A program made the translations under genes and the position numbers. The notes beneath the pieces are model-generated. The model was not told where the DNA came from, made no database searches, and saw only the letters and a program-made list of their open reading frames with translations. Shown one piece after another: positions 34,858-42,849 of a stretch of 55,297 nucleotides of DNA. Positions within the stretch are counted from its first letter, which is position 1. Each line of letters starts with the position of its first letter. The DNA is taken from positions 1 through 55,297 of the forward strand of contig JAODND010000043.1 in NCBI GenBank assembly GCA_025465465.1. The letters run 5' to 3'. This DNA comes from Frankiales bacterium. Its GTDB lineage: Bacteria > Actinomycetota > Actinomycetes > Mycobacteriales > SCTD01.

Positions 34858-36147
34858 ATGGATTCGCGGGCTGGGGTTCGCCCGAGGAGGCTGCATCGGG
34901 CCTGGGCGGTTGCCGGCGTGGCCTTCGTCGCGATCGTCGGGGCGGCCGGCTTCCGGGCCACGCCAGGGGTGCTCATCGTCCCGCTGCAGGACGAGTTCGG
35001 CTGGAGCCGCGGCACCATCTCTCTCGCCGTCAGCGTCAACCTCCTGCTCTACGGGCTCACCGCTCCCTTCGCCGCGGCCCTGATGGAACGCTTCGGCATC
35101 CGTCGGGTGGTCGCGATCGCCCTCACGCTGGTCGCGGCCGGCAGCGCGCTGACGACCCGCATGACGGAGCCCTGGCAGCTCGTCCTCTGCTGGGGCGTCC
35201 TCGTCGGCCTCGGCACCGGGTCGATGGCGCTCGTCTTCGCCGCCACGATCGCCAACCGGTGGTTCCACACGCAGCGCGGCCTCGTCATCGGCATCCTCAC
35301 CGCCGCGGGCGCCACCGGCCAGCTGGTGTTCCTGCCGCTGCTGGCCTCGCTCGTGCAGGACCACGGCTGGCGCACAGCCAGCTGGACCGTCTCCCTCGCA
35401 GCACTCAGCGTCGTCCCACTCGTGCTGCTGGCCATCCGGGAGCGACCCAGCGACGTCGGACTCCTTCCGTACGGCGCGGTTGTCGCCCCGGCGCCGGTCA
35501 CGACGACCGGATCGCCTGCGCGGCAGGCGATCGGGGCGCTCCGGATGGCCTCCCGCACGCAGGCGTTCTGGATGCTGGCAGGAGGGTTCTTCATCTGCGG
35601 GGCCAGCACCAACGGCCTCGTCGGCACCCACTTCATCCCGGCCGCACACGACCACGGGTTGCCGTCGACGACGGCGGCCAGCCTGCTCGCGCTGGTCGGT
35701 GTGTTCGACATCGTCGGCACCATCGCGTCCGGCGTCCTCACCGACCGGGTCGACAGCCGCAAGCTGCTCTGGTGGTACTACAGCCTGCGTGGGCTGAGCT
35801 TGTTCGTGCTGCCCAGCCTGTTCGCCAGCAGCCTGCACCCGCACATGCTGGTGTTCGTCCTGTTCTACGGCCTGGACTGGGTGGCGACCGTACCGCCCAC
35901 GGTCGCCCTCTGCCGGCAGGTGTACGGCGACCAGGGCACGCTCGTGTTCGGCTAGGTGTTCGCGAGCCACCAGGTCGGCGCTGCCGTCGCCGCCGCTGTC
36001 GCCGGAGCGCTGCGCACCAGTCTCGGCAGCTACGACCTCGCCTGGTACGGCGCCGGCGCGCTCTGCATCGTCGCCGCCGGGCTCTCGCTCGGGATCGGGC
36101 GGCGCAGCTATCTGCCCGCGCGGCTGCCGGTGCCGGAGATCGTCTGA
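34858..36147 (+). pseudogene. MFS transporter interrupted by an in-frame TAG
   Basis: The frame would encode about 429 residues with 12 membrane helices of the major facilitator type (FRATPGVLIVPLQDEFGWSRG, AALMERFGIRR, RPSDVGLLPYG). It stops at TAG 35953-35955 (codon 366), then continues in the same frame as VFASHQVGAAVAAAVAG to 36147, exactly the usual GWVFASHQ continuation of this family. A TGG to TAG change is the simplest explanation. The last two helices would be lost, so function is doubtful. Sequencing error or readthrough cannot be excluded. Its 3' end overlaps the OYE gene by 40 bases. Confidence 0.75.
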
Positions 36148-37310
36148 TGCGGGCGCTCGACGCAGTGCGTGCCCGAGCGCGAGTAGATCGTCGGCGCACA
36201 GCGGTTGCAATGGATGCAGACGCCGTCCGTGCCGTTCCCCTCCTCCCACCGCGCGATCAGGTCGGGCTCGCGTAGCAGCGCGCGGCCCATCGCGACGAAC
36301 GCGAACCCTTCCTCCAGGGCAAGCTCGGCGGTCGCCAGCTTGTTGATGCCACCGAGCAGGATCAGCGGCAGGTCGAGCGCCTCGCGGAACTGCCGCGCCA
36401 TGGGCAGGAAGAAGGCCTCCTCGAACGGGTACGTCGGCATGATGCGCTTGAGGAACGGCCGCACGAAAGGAGCCAGCACCTTTGGCTGCGTCTTCACGAA
36501 GTCGTCGATGGGGACGTCGCCGCGGAAGAAGTACATCCCGTTGAGCAGCGAGCTGCCGCCGGTGAGCTCCAGGGCATCGAGCGCACCGTCCGCCTCGATC
36601 AGCCGTGCCGCCTCGAGGCTGTCCTCGATCGGCAGCCCCTTCGCCACGCCGTCGACCATGTTGAGCTTCGCGATGACCGCGGCCTCGTCGCCGACGGCAT
36701 CGCGCACCGCCTTCAGCACGTCCCGGGGAAACCTCGAGCGGTTGGCGACGCTCCCGCCGTACCCGTCCTTGCGCTTGTTGAGGTTGGGCGACAGGAAGCT
36801 GCTCAGCAGGTAGTTGTGGCCGAGGTGGACCTCGAGGCAGTCGAAGCCGGAGTCGACGAGAATCCTTGCTGCGCAGGCGAAGTCGGAGGTGACGCGTGCG
36901 ATGTCGGCACTCGTCGCAGCCGGGACGAGCCCCTTGCCCGGGGCGCTGAACCGGCGCGAGGGCGCGAGCGACGTCTGCTTGTTGCTCCTCGAGTCGGCGA
37001 CGAGGCCGGCGTGCCCGAGCTGGGCGCTGACGAGCGCGCCCTCGTCATGGACCGCCTGGGCGAGCCGCTCGAGACCGGCCCGGTTGCCCTCCTGCACGAC
37101 GAGGCAGTCGCGGAAGACGCGGCCGTCGGGCGACACGGCGCAGTAGGCCACCGTCGACATGCCGACGCCGCCGGCAGCCTGCTCGCGGTGGAAGTCGACG
37201 AGCGCATCGCTGACCGTGCCGTGCCGGGTGCGACCCTCGAAGGTGGCTGCCTTGACAGTGCGGTTGCGCAGGGTCTTCGGGCCGAGCTGGGCGGGCTCGA
37301 AGACCTTCAC
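36108..37310 (-). CDS. NADH:flavin oxidoreductase, Old Yellow Enzyme family
   Basis: 400 residues, FMN TIM barrel: RNRTVKAATFEGR at the N-terminus, QLGHAGLVAD, FDCLEVHLGHNYLLSSFLSPNLNKRKDGYGG (read as short pieces: LEVHLGHNYLL, SPNLNKRKDGYGG) and a late Cys cluster CIHCNRC. The HxxH/N pair that binds substrate in this family is HLGHNY. Related to the N-terminal half of 2,4-dienoyl-CoA reductase. GTG 37310 overlaps fadD3 by 4 bases, so it should be KstR2-controlled and reduce an unsaturated HIP intermediate; step unknown. Confidence 0.83.
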   Translation of the reverse strand: MKVFEPAQLGPKTLRNRTVKAATFEGRTRHGTVSDALVDFHREQAAGGVGMSTVAYCAVSPDGRVFRDCLVVQEGNRAGLERLAQAVHDEGALVSAQLGHAGLVADSRSNKQTSLAPSRRFSAPGKGLVPAATSADIARVTSDFACAARILVDSGFDCLEVHLGHNYLLSSFLSPNLNKRKDGYGGSVANRSRFPRDVLKAVRDAVGDEAAVIAKLNMVDGVAKGLPIEDSLEAARLIEADGALDALELTGGSSLLNGMYFFRGDVPIDDFVKTQPKVLAPFVRPFLKRIMPTYPFEEAFFLPMARQFREALDLPLILLGGINKLATAELALEEGFAFVAMGRALLREPDLIARWEEGNGTDGVCIHCNRCAPTIYSRSGTHCVERPHQTISGTGSRAGR

Positions 37311-38800
37311 GAGTCGCGCAGGACGTTCTTGGTGACCTTACCGGTCGCGTTCTTCGGCAGCGCGTCGACGACCTCGACGTATCTCGGCACCTTGTAGTTC
37401 GCGAGCCGTTCGCGACTGAAGCCGATGACGTCCTCCGCGGTCAGCGTCGCGCCGGACCGTGGGACGACGAAGGCCTTGCCGACCTCGCCCATCCGCTCGT
37501 CGGGGACGCCGATGACGGCCGCCTCGCTGATGCCCTCGTGCCGCACCAGGACCTGCTCGATCTCCGCGGGATAGGCGTTGAAGCCGCCGACGACATACAT
37601 GTCCTTGATCCGGTCCGTGATGCGCAGGTTGCCTGCCTCGTCCATGACGCCGACGTCGCCGGTGTGCAGCCAGCCGTCGGCGTCGATCGCCTCGGCGGTC
37701 GCCTCGGGGTCGTCCCAGTAGCCCTGCATGACGTTGTAGCCGCGGATCAGCACCTCTCCCGGTTGTCCGGGCTCAGCCTGGACCCTCACCTCGACACCGG
37801 GGATGGCCCGACCGCTGGTGAGGCTGATGACCTCGTCCGGGTCGCCCTGACGGCAGGCCGTGGCCATGCCGTTGCACTCGGTCAGGCCATAGGCCGTGAT
37901 GACTTCCTCGAAGCCGAGCTCCGAGCGCATCCGCGCGATCAGGGCCTGCGGGACGACGGCGGCGCCGGTGACGGCCAGTCGCAGCGGCGGCAGCTTCTGG
38001 GGCTGCTCGAGCAGCGAGCTGTAGAGCGTCGGCGGCCCGGGGATCACGTCGATCCGCTCCGCGACGATCGTCCGGACCGCCTCGTCGACGTCGAAGACCT
38101 TCAGGGGTACGGCGGTCGCGCGCCGCATCAGGCAGGCAAGCAGCCCCGCCTTGTAGCCGAACGTGTGGAAGAACGGAGCGACGATGAGCATCCGCTCGCC
38201 CTCGCGGAACCCGGTCGTCTCGCACCAGGTGCGGAAGACGCGGATGCTCTGGCTGTGCGTCGAGATGGCGCCCTTGGGCCGCCCGGTGGTCCCACTGGTG
38301 AAGATCAGGTCGCACGGGTCGTCCTCGGCGACGGCAGCCGCTGCCTTCTCGACGACGTCGACCGACACCTCCTCGGCACGTGCCAGGAAGCCGGACAGGT
38401 CGCTGGTCCGCAGCACCGTGACGTCGGGATTCCCCAGTGCTTCCAAGGGATCTGCCCCCAGCAGGCCGCCGACGAACAGGTCGTCGACGAGGAGCACCGA
38501 GGCCTGGGTACGGTCGATGAGGTAGCGCGCCTCCTCGCCCTTGAAGCGGGTGTTGATCGGCACCAGGATCGCGCCGATGCCCGTCAGCCCGAGCGCCGCC
38601 ACGATCCAGCCGGCGGTGTTCGGCGCCCAGATCGCGACGCGGTCCCCCGGACCGATCCCGTGGGCCAGCGCGGCGCGCGAGAACGTCTGCACCCGGTCGA
38701 GCAGCTGCGCGTAGGTCAGCCGGACCTCAGGCGTGACGACGGCCTCGCGGTCAGGTGCGTCCGCGACGGCTGCCCGCAACACGGCGGGGATCGTGTCCAT
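37307..38800 (-). CDS. fadD3: HIP-CoA synthetase FadD3
   Basis: 497 residues of the ANL superfamily: P-loop FTSGTTGRPKG, YGLTECNG, GWLHTGDVG, and C-terminal PKNATGKVTKNVLR with the adenylating lysine. FadD3 activates HIP (the bicyclic indanedione propanoate left after A/B-ring removal) to HIP-CoA with ATP; HIP-CoA in turn is the KstR2 ligand. ATG 38800 has GGAAGGG 5 bases before. It diverges from kstR2 across box B, the same arrangement logic as in mycobacteria. Confidence 0.9.
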   Translation of the reverse strand: MDTIPAVLRAAVADAPDREAVVTPEVRLTYAQLLDRVQTFSRAALAHGIGPGDRVAIWAPNTAGWIVAALGLTGIGAILVPINTRFKGEEARYLIDRTQASVLLVDDLFVGGLLGADPLEALGNPDVTVLRTSDLSGFLARAEEVSVDVVEKAAAAVAEDDPCDLIFTSGTTGRPKGAISTHSQSIRVFRTWCETTGFREGERMLIVAPFFHTFGYKAGLLACLMRRATAVPLKVFDVDEAVRTIVAERIDVIPGPPTLYSSLLEQPQKLPPLRLAVTGAAVVPQALIARMRSELGFEEVITAYGLTECNGMATACRQGDPDEVISLTSGRAIPGVEVRVQAEPGQPGEVLIRGYNVMQGYWDDPEATAEAIDADGWLHTGDVGVMDEAGNLRITDRIKDMYVVGGFNAYPAEIEQVLVRHEGISEAAVIGVPDERMGEVGKAFVVPRSGATLTAEDVIGFSRERLANYKVPRYVEVVDALPKNATGKVTKNVLRDS

Positions 38801-38809
38801 GCCTACCCT

Positions 38810-38823
38810 TCCAAGCGCTTGCT
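38810..38823. promoter_or_regulatory. KstR2 operator, box B
   Basis: TCCAAGCGCTTGCT: 1 mismatch (first base) to AnCAAGnnCTTGnT. It lies between fadD3 and kstR2 and so should give repression of fadD3 and autoregulation. Confidence 0.9.
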
Positions 38824-38827
38824 AGGG

Positions 38828-38837
38828 AGGCTACGAT
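38828..38837. promoter_or_regulatory. Overlapping -10 boxes of fadD3 and kstR2
   Basis: TAGCCT on the minus strand (38833-38828) puts fadD3 transcription start near 38821, inside box B. TACGAT on the plus strand (38832-38837) would start kstR2 near 38844, with AGAGGAGAG before ATG 38873. The two boxes overlap by two bases. Confidence 0.45.
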
Positions 38838-38872
38838 CGCCGCTCGCCGAAGGTCAACGAGAGGAGAGCGCG

Positions 38873-39454
38873 ATGGCGACCCCGGTCGACCGCCGCGACG
38901 TCATCCTCGAGCGGGCCGCCGACCTGTTCGCCAAGCAGGGCGTAGCGGCCACAACCGTACGCGAGATCGCCGAGGCCGTCGGCATCCTGTCGGGCAGCCT
39001 GTACCACCACTTCGCGTCCAAGGACGACATCGTCGACGCGATCGTCAGCAGCTTCATGGACGACCTGGTCACCCGCTACGACGCCGTGATGGCTGCGGAC
39101 GCCGACCCGCACGGCCGGCTGGTCGGACTCGTCAGGGCGTCGATCGCCACGAGCGCCGACCACCCGCACGCGACCGAGATCTATCAGAACGACGCGCGCT
39201 ACCTGCAGGCCGACGACGGTCCGACGATCGTGCGGCAGTCGGCCCGGTCCGTCCGCAACGCCTGGATCCAGGTGCTCGAGGACGGCGCGGCCTCCGGGGC
39301 CTTCCGCAACGACGTACCGGTCAAGGTCGTCTACCCGCTGCTGCGCGACGGGCTCTGGCTGACCGCACGGTGGTTCACGCCCACCCGCACCTACGGCTAC
39401 GACCAGCTCGCCGAGGACTACGTCAAGGTCTTCGTCGACGGCATCGCCCGCTAG
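38873..39454 (+). CDS. kstR2: TetR repressor KstR2
   Basis: 193 residues. The N-terminal TetR helix-turn-helix is VILERAADLFAKQGVAATTVREIAEAVGILSGSLYHHF (pieces: TTVREIAEAVG, GSLYHHFASKDDI). The C-terminal ligand domain includes HPHATEIYQNDARYL. KstR2 represses the HIP regulon and is released by HIP-CoA. Its identity is supported by box B next door and three more boxes in front of HIP genes. ATG 38873 follows a purine-rich ribosome site. A hairpin follows its stop. Confidence 0.88.
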   Translation: MATPVDRRDVILERAADLFAKQGVAATTVREIAEAVGILSGSLYHHFASKDDIVDAIVSSFMDDLVTRYDAVMAADADPHGRLVGLVRASIATSADHPHATEIYQNDARYLQADDGPTIVRQSARSVRNAWIQVLEDGAASGAFRNDVPVKVVYPLLRDGLWLTARWFTPTRTYGYDQLAEDYVKVFVDGIAR

Positions 39455-39480
39455 CCACCCCTCTCCGCGGGGAGGGTGGG
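39455..39480 (+). terminator. GC-rich hairpin after kstR2
   Basis: CCACCC (39455-39460) pairs with GGGTGG (39474-39479), then a bulge and 4 further pairs around a CGCG loop. It starts at the base after the kstR2 stop and precedes the next promoter by about 10 bases. No T-run, as is usual in high-GC actinobacteria. Confidence 0.5.
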
Positions 39481-39488
39481 ATGGTCAG

Positions 39489-39502
39489 ACCAAGCGCTTG
39501 CT
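39489..39502. promoter_or_regulatory. KstR2 operator, box C
   Basis: ACCAAGCGCTTGCT, full match to AnCAAGnnCTTGnT, placed directly upstream of the -10 box of the fadE31 operon. Confidence 0.9.
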
Positions 39503-39505
39503 TGG

Positions 39506-39511
39506 TAGTTT
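39506..39511 (+). promoter_or_regulatory. -10 box of the fadE31 operon, leaderless
   Basis: TAGTTT, 7 bases before GTG 39519, which decides that start over an upstream in-frame codon at 39498 inside box C. TGGTCA at 39482-39487 is a possible -35 with an 18-base spacer. Confidence 0.6.
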
Positions 39512-39518
39512 CGGCGGC

Positions 39519-40643
39519 GTGGACCTGAGGGAGACCGAGGCGGAGCACGCGTTCCGCCTCGAGGCGCGCGGCTGGCTCGAGCACAACGTGCCGCACGGCC
39601 TGCCCAGTGGCGACACGTTGGAGGGCTTCGCGCTCCACCTCGAGTGGGAGCGGAAGCTGTTCGACGCGCGCTGGGCGGTGGTCGGCTGGCCCGAGGAGTA
39701 CGGCGGTCGGGGCGCGAGCGTCTGGGAGTGGATCGCCTTCGAGGAGGAGTACTACCGCGCCGGCGGCCCGCAGCGCGTGACGCAGAACGGCATCTTCCTG
39801 CTCGCGCCGACGCTGTTCGAGTTCGGCAGCAAGGAGCAGCAGGACACCCTGCTGCCCCGGATGGCGGGCGCGCAGGACCTGTGGTGCCAGGGCTGGTCCG
39901 AGCCCGGCAGCGGCAGCGACCTCGCCTCGCTGAAGAGCCGCGCCGACAAGGTCGACGGCGGCTGGAAGCTCAACGGCCAGAAGACCTGGACGACCCGCGG
40001 CGCCTTCTGCACGCACCTGTTCGGGCTGTTCCGCTCCGACCCGTCGTCGGAACGGCACCATGGCCTCACCTACTTCCTCGTCCCCCTCGATGCGCCCGGC
40101 GTCACGGTCCGCGGCTTCGCCCGGCTCGACGGCGACGAGGGCTTCGCGGAGGTGTTCTTCGATGACGCCTTCGTGCCGGACGCCGCCGTCCTCGGCGGTG
40201 TCGGCAAGGGCTGGTCCGTCGCGATGGCCACCACCGGTTCCGAGCGCGGCCTCACGCTGCGGTCCCCCGGTCGCTACACCGCCACCGTCGCCCGGCTGCT
40301 CGACCTCGCACGGGAGCGTGACCTCGACGACCGGCAGCGCGAGGACCTCGCGCAGGCCTGGATGGACGCCGAGGCGTACCGGCTGTTCACGCTGCAGCAG
40401 GTGACCAACGAGAGGGCAGGTCGAGGCCGGCCTGGCGAGTCCTCGCTCAACAAGCTGTTCTGGTCGGAGCTCGACATCCGCCTGCACGAGCTGGCCCTCG
40501 ACCTGCTCGGCCCGGAGGCTGAGCTGGAAGGCCCCTGGAGCAAGGGCTTCCAGTTTTCGCTGTCGGGCCCGATCTACGCCGGCACCAACGAGGTGCAGCG
40601 CAACATCGTCTCCGAGCGCCTGCTCGGCCTGCCGCGGAAATAA
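39519..40643 (+). CDS. fadE31: Acyl-CoA dehydrogenase FadE31
   Basis: 374 residues. MDLRETEAEHAFRLEAR, the GWPEEYGGRGAS active-site approach, WSEPGSGSDLASLKS, GLFRSDPSSERHHGLTYF, LLGPEAEL and IYAGTNEVQRNIVSERLLGLPR match the FadE31 type of the KstR2 regulon. Glu242 in GSERGLTLRSP is the likely base. First gene of a five-gene operon and followed after 3 bases by a small subunit, so probably the alpha chain of a heteromer acting late in HIP breakdown. Confidence 0.88.
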   Translation: MDLRETEAEHAFRLEARGWLEHNVPHGLPSGDTLEGFALHLEWERKLFDARWAVVGWPEEYGGRGASVWEWIAFEEEYYRAGGPQRVTQNGIFLLAPTLFEFGSKEQQDTLLPRMAGAQDLWCQGWSEPGSGSDLASLKSRADKVDGGWKLNGQKTWTTRGAFCTHLFGLFRSDPSSERHHGLTYFLVPLDAPGVTVRGFARLDGDEGFAEVFFDDAFVPDAAVLGGVGKGWSVAMATTGSERGLTLRSPGRYTATVARLLDLARERDLDDRQREDLAQAWMDAEAYRLFTLQQVTNERAGRGRPGESSLNKLFWSELDIRLHELALDLLGPEAELEGPWSKGFQFSLSGPIYAGTNEVQRNIVSERLLGLPRK

Positions 40644-40646
40644 CCC

Positions 40647-41540
40647 GTGTACTTCGGACTCCCTGATGACGCCCTCGCCCTCCGCGAGGGACTGCGTGAG
40701 GTCCTCGCGACGGCCTGCACCCCTGCCGTCATCAGGGCCGCCTGGGACGGCGACCCCTGCGACGCGCTCTGGAAGACCCTCGGTGAGTTCGGCGTCCTGG
40801 GGCTGCTCGTCCCCGAGGAGCGCGGCGGCCTCGGCCTCGATGAGCTGTCGTTCGTCGCCGCCATGGAGGAGTCCGGCTGGCACGGCGTGCCCGGCCCGCT
40901 CGTCGAGACCGTCGCCTACCTGCCGACCCTGGAGCTGCCCGCGGACGGCAGCGCCCGGATCGCCGTGCACCGCAGCAACCCGGTGCCCCATGCCGCCGTC
41001 GCGACACACGTGATCGGCGCCACCGCCCAGCAGCCAGGGCTGCGCGCGGAGACCGTCGACCGGTCGCGCCACGCCGCCCACGTACCTGGCGAGCCGGCTC
41101 CCGACAGCCCTGCGTCCCTGCTGGCGACCCTCGGGACGGCCGCATTCCTGCTCGGGCTCGCCCGTCGCCAGCTCGACCTGACCGTCAGCTATGTCAAGGA
41201 CCGCAAGCAGTTCGGGGTCCCGATCGGGACGTTCCAGGCCATCAAGCATCCGCTCGCGGACGCGGTCGTGGGCACGGAGTTCGCCTGGCCGGCCGTGCTG
41301 CGGGCCGCCCGATCCCTGATCGACGCCGACCCGCTGGCCACCGTGCACGTGAGCATGGCGAAGGCGCTGGCGAGCGACGCGGCCTACCGCATGTCGAGGG
41401 TCTGCCTGCAGGCCCACGGCGCCATGGGATACACCGTGGAGTACGACCTGCACCTGTTCGCCAAGCGGACGTGGGCCATGGCGAAGGACTGGGGCACCGC
41501 CTCGGAGCACCGCAAGACGATCGCGAGGGAACTGCTGTGA
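40647..41540 (+). CDS. Acyl-CoA dehydrogenase, beta-type small subunit
   Basis: 297 residues, short for an acyl-CoA dehydrogenase. C-terminal domain motifs are DRKQFGVPIGTFQAIKHPLAD and LQAHGAMGYTVEYDLHLFAKR. The middle beta-domain is much reduced. It follows fadE31 and overlaps the crotonase gene by 4 bases. In mycobacteria fadE31 is followed by the small fadE32 and fadE33; only one such gene is here. Confidence 0.82.
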   Translation: MYFGLPDDALALREGLREVLATACTPAVIRAAWDGDPCDALWKTLGEFGVLGLLVPEERGGLGLDELSFVAAMEESGWHGVPGPLVETVAYLPTLELPADGSARIAVHRSNPVPHAAVATHVIGATAQQPGLRAETVDRSRHAAHVPGEPAPDSPASLLATLGTAAFLLGLARRQLDLTVSYVKDRKQFGVPIGTFQAIKHPLADAVVGTEFAWPAVLRAARSLIDADPLATVHVSMAKALASDAAYRMSRVCLQAHGAMGYTVEYDLHLFAKRTWAMAKDWGTASEHRKTIARELL

Positions 41541-42379
41541 GCGAACAAGACCCGGTCAAGTACGAGCGGAGGGGTCCGGTCGCGGTGGTGACCATGGACC
41601 GCGAGGAGTACCGCAACGCGCAGAACTCCAAGATGACCTACGCCCTCGATGCCGCCCTCTACCGGGCGGCCGACGACGACGAGGTCAAGGTTGTCGTCCT
41701 TGCGGGCACCGGCAAGCACTTCAGCGCCGGGCACGACATCGGTACGCCGGGCAGGGACATCGACGAGTCCTTCGAGCGCAAGGCCACCCTCTGGTGGGAC
41801 CACACCTCGCACGAGGGCGGCGCCTCCCGCTTCGCCCGTGAGTCCGAGGTGTACGTCGGGATGTGCCGCCGCTGGCGTGACCTGCCCAAGCCGACGATCG
41901 CGATGGTGCAGGGCGCCTGCATCGCCGGCGGTCTCATGCTGGCCTGGTCGTGCGACCTCGTCATCGCCAGCGACGACGCGTTCTTCGCCGACCCGGTCGT
42001 GAAGATGGGCATCCCGGGCGTCGAGTACTTCGCGCATCCGTGGCAGATGGGGCCGCGCTTCGCCAAGGAGTTCCTGTTCCTCGGCGAGCGGGTCGGCGCG
42101 GAGCGGGCCCGCGAGCTCGGCATGGTCAACCGGGTCGTCCCGCGTGAGTCGCTCGAGGCCGAGGTCATGTCGGTCGCCGAGAAGATCGCCGAGATGCCGG
42201 CGTTCGGGCTCGCGCTCACCAAGAAGGCCGTCAACCAGTGCGAGGACATCATGGGGCTGCGCGACGGCATGGACTCCGTGTTCGGGCTGCACCACCTGGC
42301 CCACGCCCACAACGCCGAGGTCGGCACCGACTCACTCGCGGGGATGAACGCGCGGACGATGAGGGACTCGCAGAAGTGA
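41537..42379 (+). CDS. Crotonase-family protein lacking both hydratase glutamates
   Basis: 280 residues. The crotonase fold is clear: oxyanion-hole segment GKHFSAGHDIG, QGACIAGGLMLAWSCDLVIAS and the C-terminal trimer helix. Where enoyl-CoA hydratases have Glu in GGCEL and in PE, this protein has Met/Leu (GGLML) and Val (DPVVKMG). It is therefore unlikely to be an ordinary hydratase; an isomerase, hydrolase or C-C lyase is more probable. GTG 41537 overlaps the preceding gene. Under KstR2 box C. Confidence 0.82.
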   Translation: MSEQDPVKYERRGPVAVVTMDREEYRNAQNSKMTYALDAALYRAADDDEVKVVVLAGTGKHFSAGHDIGTPGRDIDESFERKATLWWDHTSHEGGASRFARESEVYVGMCRRWRDLPKPTIAMVQGACIAGGLMLAWSCDLVIASDDAFFADPVVKMGIPGVEYFAHPWQMGPRFAKEFLFLGERVGAERARELGMVNRVVPRESLEAEVMSVAEKIAEMPAFGLALTKKAVNQCEDIMGLRDGMDSVFGLHHLAHAHNAEVGTDSLAGMNARTMRDSQK

Positions 42380-42849
42380 CCAGCTGGGACGACTTCAACG
42401 CGATCACGACCGTCAAGTACAAGTACGGCACCGCGCTCGACACCAAGGACTTCGTCGCCATGACGGACCTCATGGTCGAGGACGTCACGGTCGCCTACGG
42501 CGGAGGTGCCGTCAGTCTGCAGGGTCGCGAGGTCGTGCGGGACTGGATGGCGAAAGCCATGGGCTCGAAGGGCATGCTCAGCAACCACTTCTTCAGCCAC
42601 CCGGTCATCGAGGTCGACGGCGACACCGCCACGGGGGCCTGGGAGCTGATGGACATCGTCATCCTCGAGGACGCGAAGCTCGTGATCCGGGGTGCATCCA
42701 TCTACGCGGACCGCTATGTCCGGGTCGACGACGGGTGGAAGATCCAGCACACCGGTTACAAGCGGCTGTGGGAGGAGATCGGCCCACGCGGCGACTTCAA
42801 GACCACCGCCGCGTGGTTCGGCACCGACGGGCGCAGCTCTCTCGTCTGA
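42376..42849 (+). CDS. SnoaL/NTF2-like protein in the fadE31 operon
   Basis: 157 residues with the NTF2 cone: AITTVKYKYGTALDTKDF helix, SNHFFSHPVIEVDGD, and IYADRYVRVDDGWKIQHTGYKR. Same SnoaL_4-type class as the protein at 33254-33679 but only distantly similar. GTG 42376 overlaps the crotonase gene by 4 bases and its stop shares a base with the acyl-CoA synthetase start. Catalytic Asp/His/Tyr residues are plausible (HFFSH, HTGY), but the reaction is unknown; isomerase or dehydratase is inference. Confidence 0.8.
   Translation: MTSWDDFNAITTVKYKYGTALDTKDFVAMTDLMVEDVTVAYGGGAVSLQGREVVRDWMAKAMGSKGMLSNHFFSHPVIEVDGDTATGAWELMDIVILEDAKLVIRGASIYADRYVRVDDGWKIQHTGYKRLWEEIGPRGDFKTTAAWFGTDGRSSLV

Noticed and set aside
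36150..37200. Plus-strand frames opposite the OYE gene
   Set aside because: Serine/arginine-rich composition and no motifs; shadows of the minus-strand gene.
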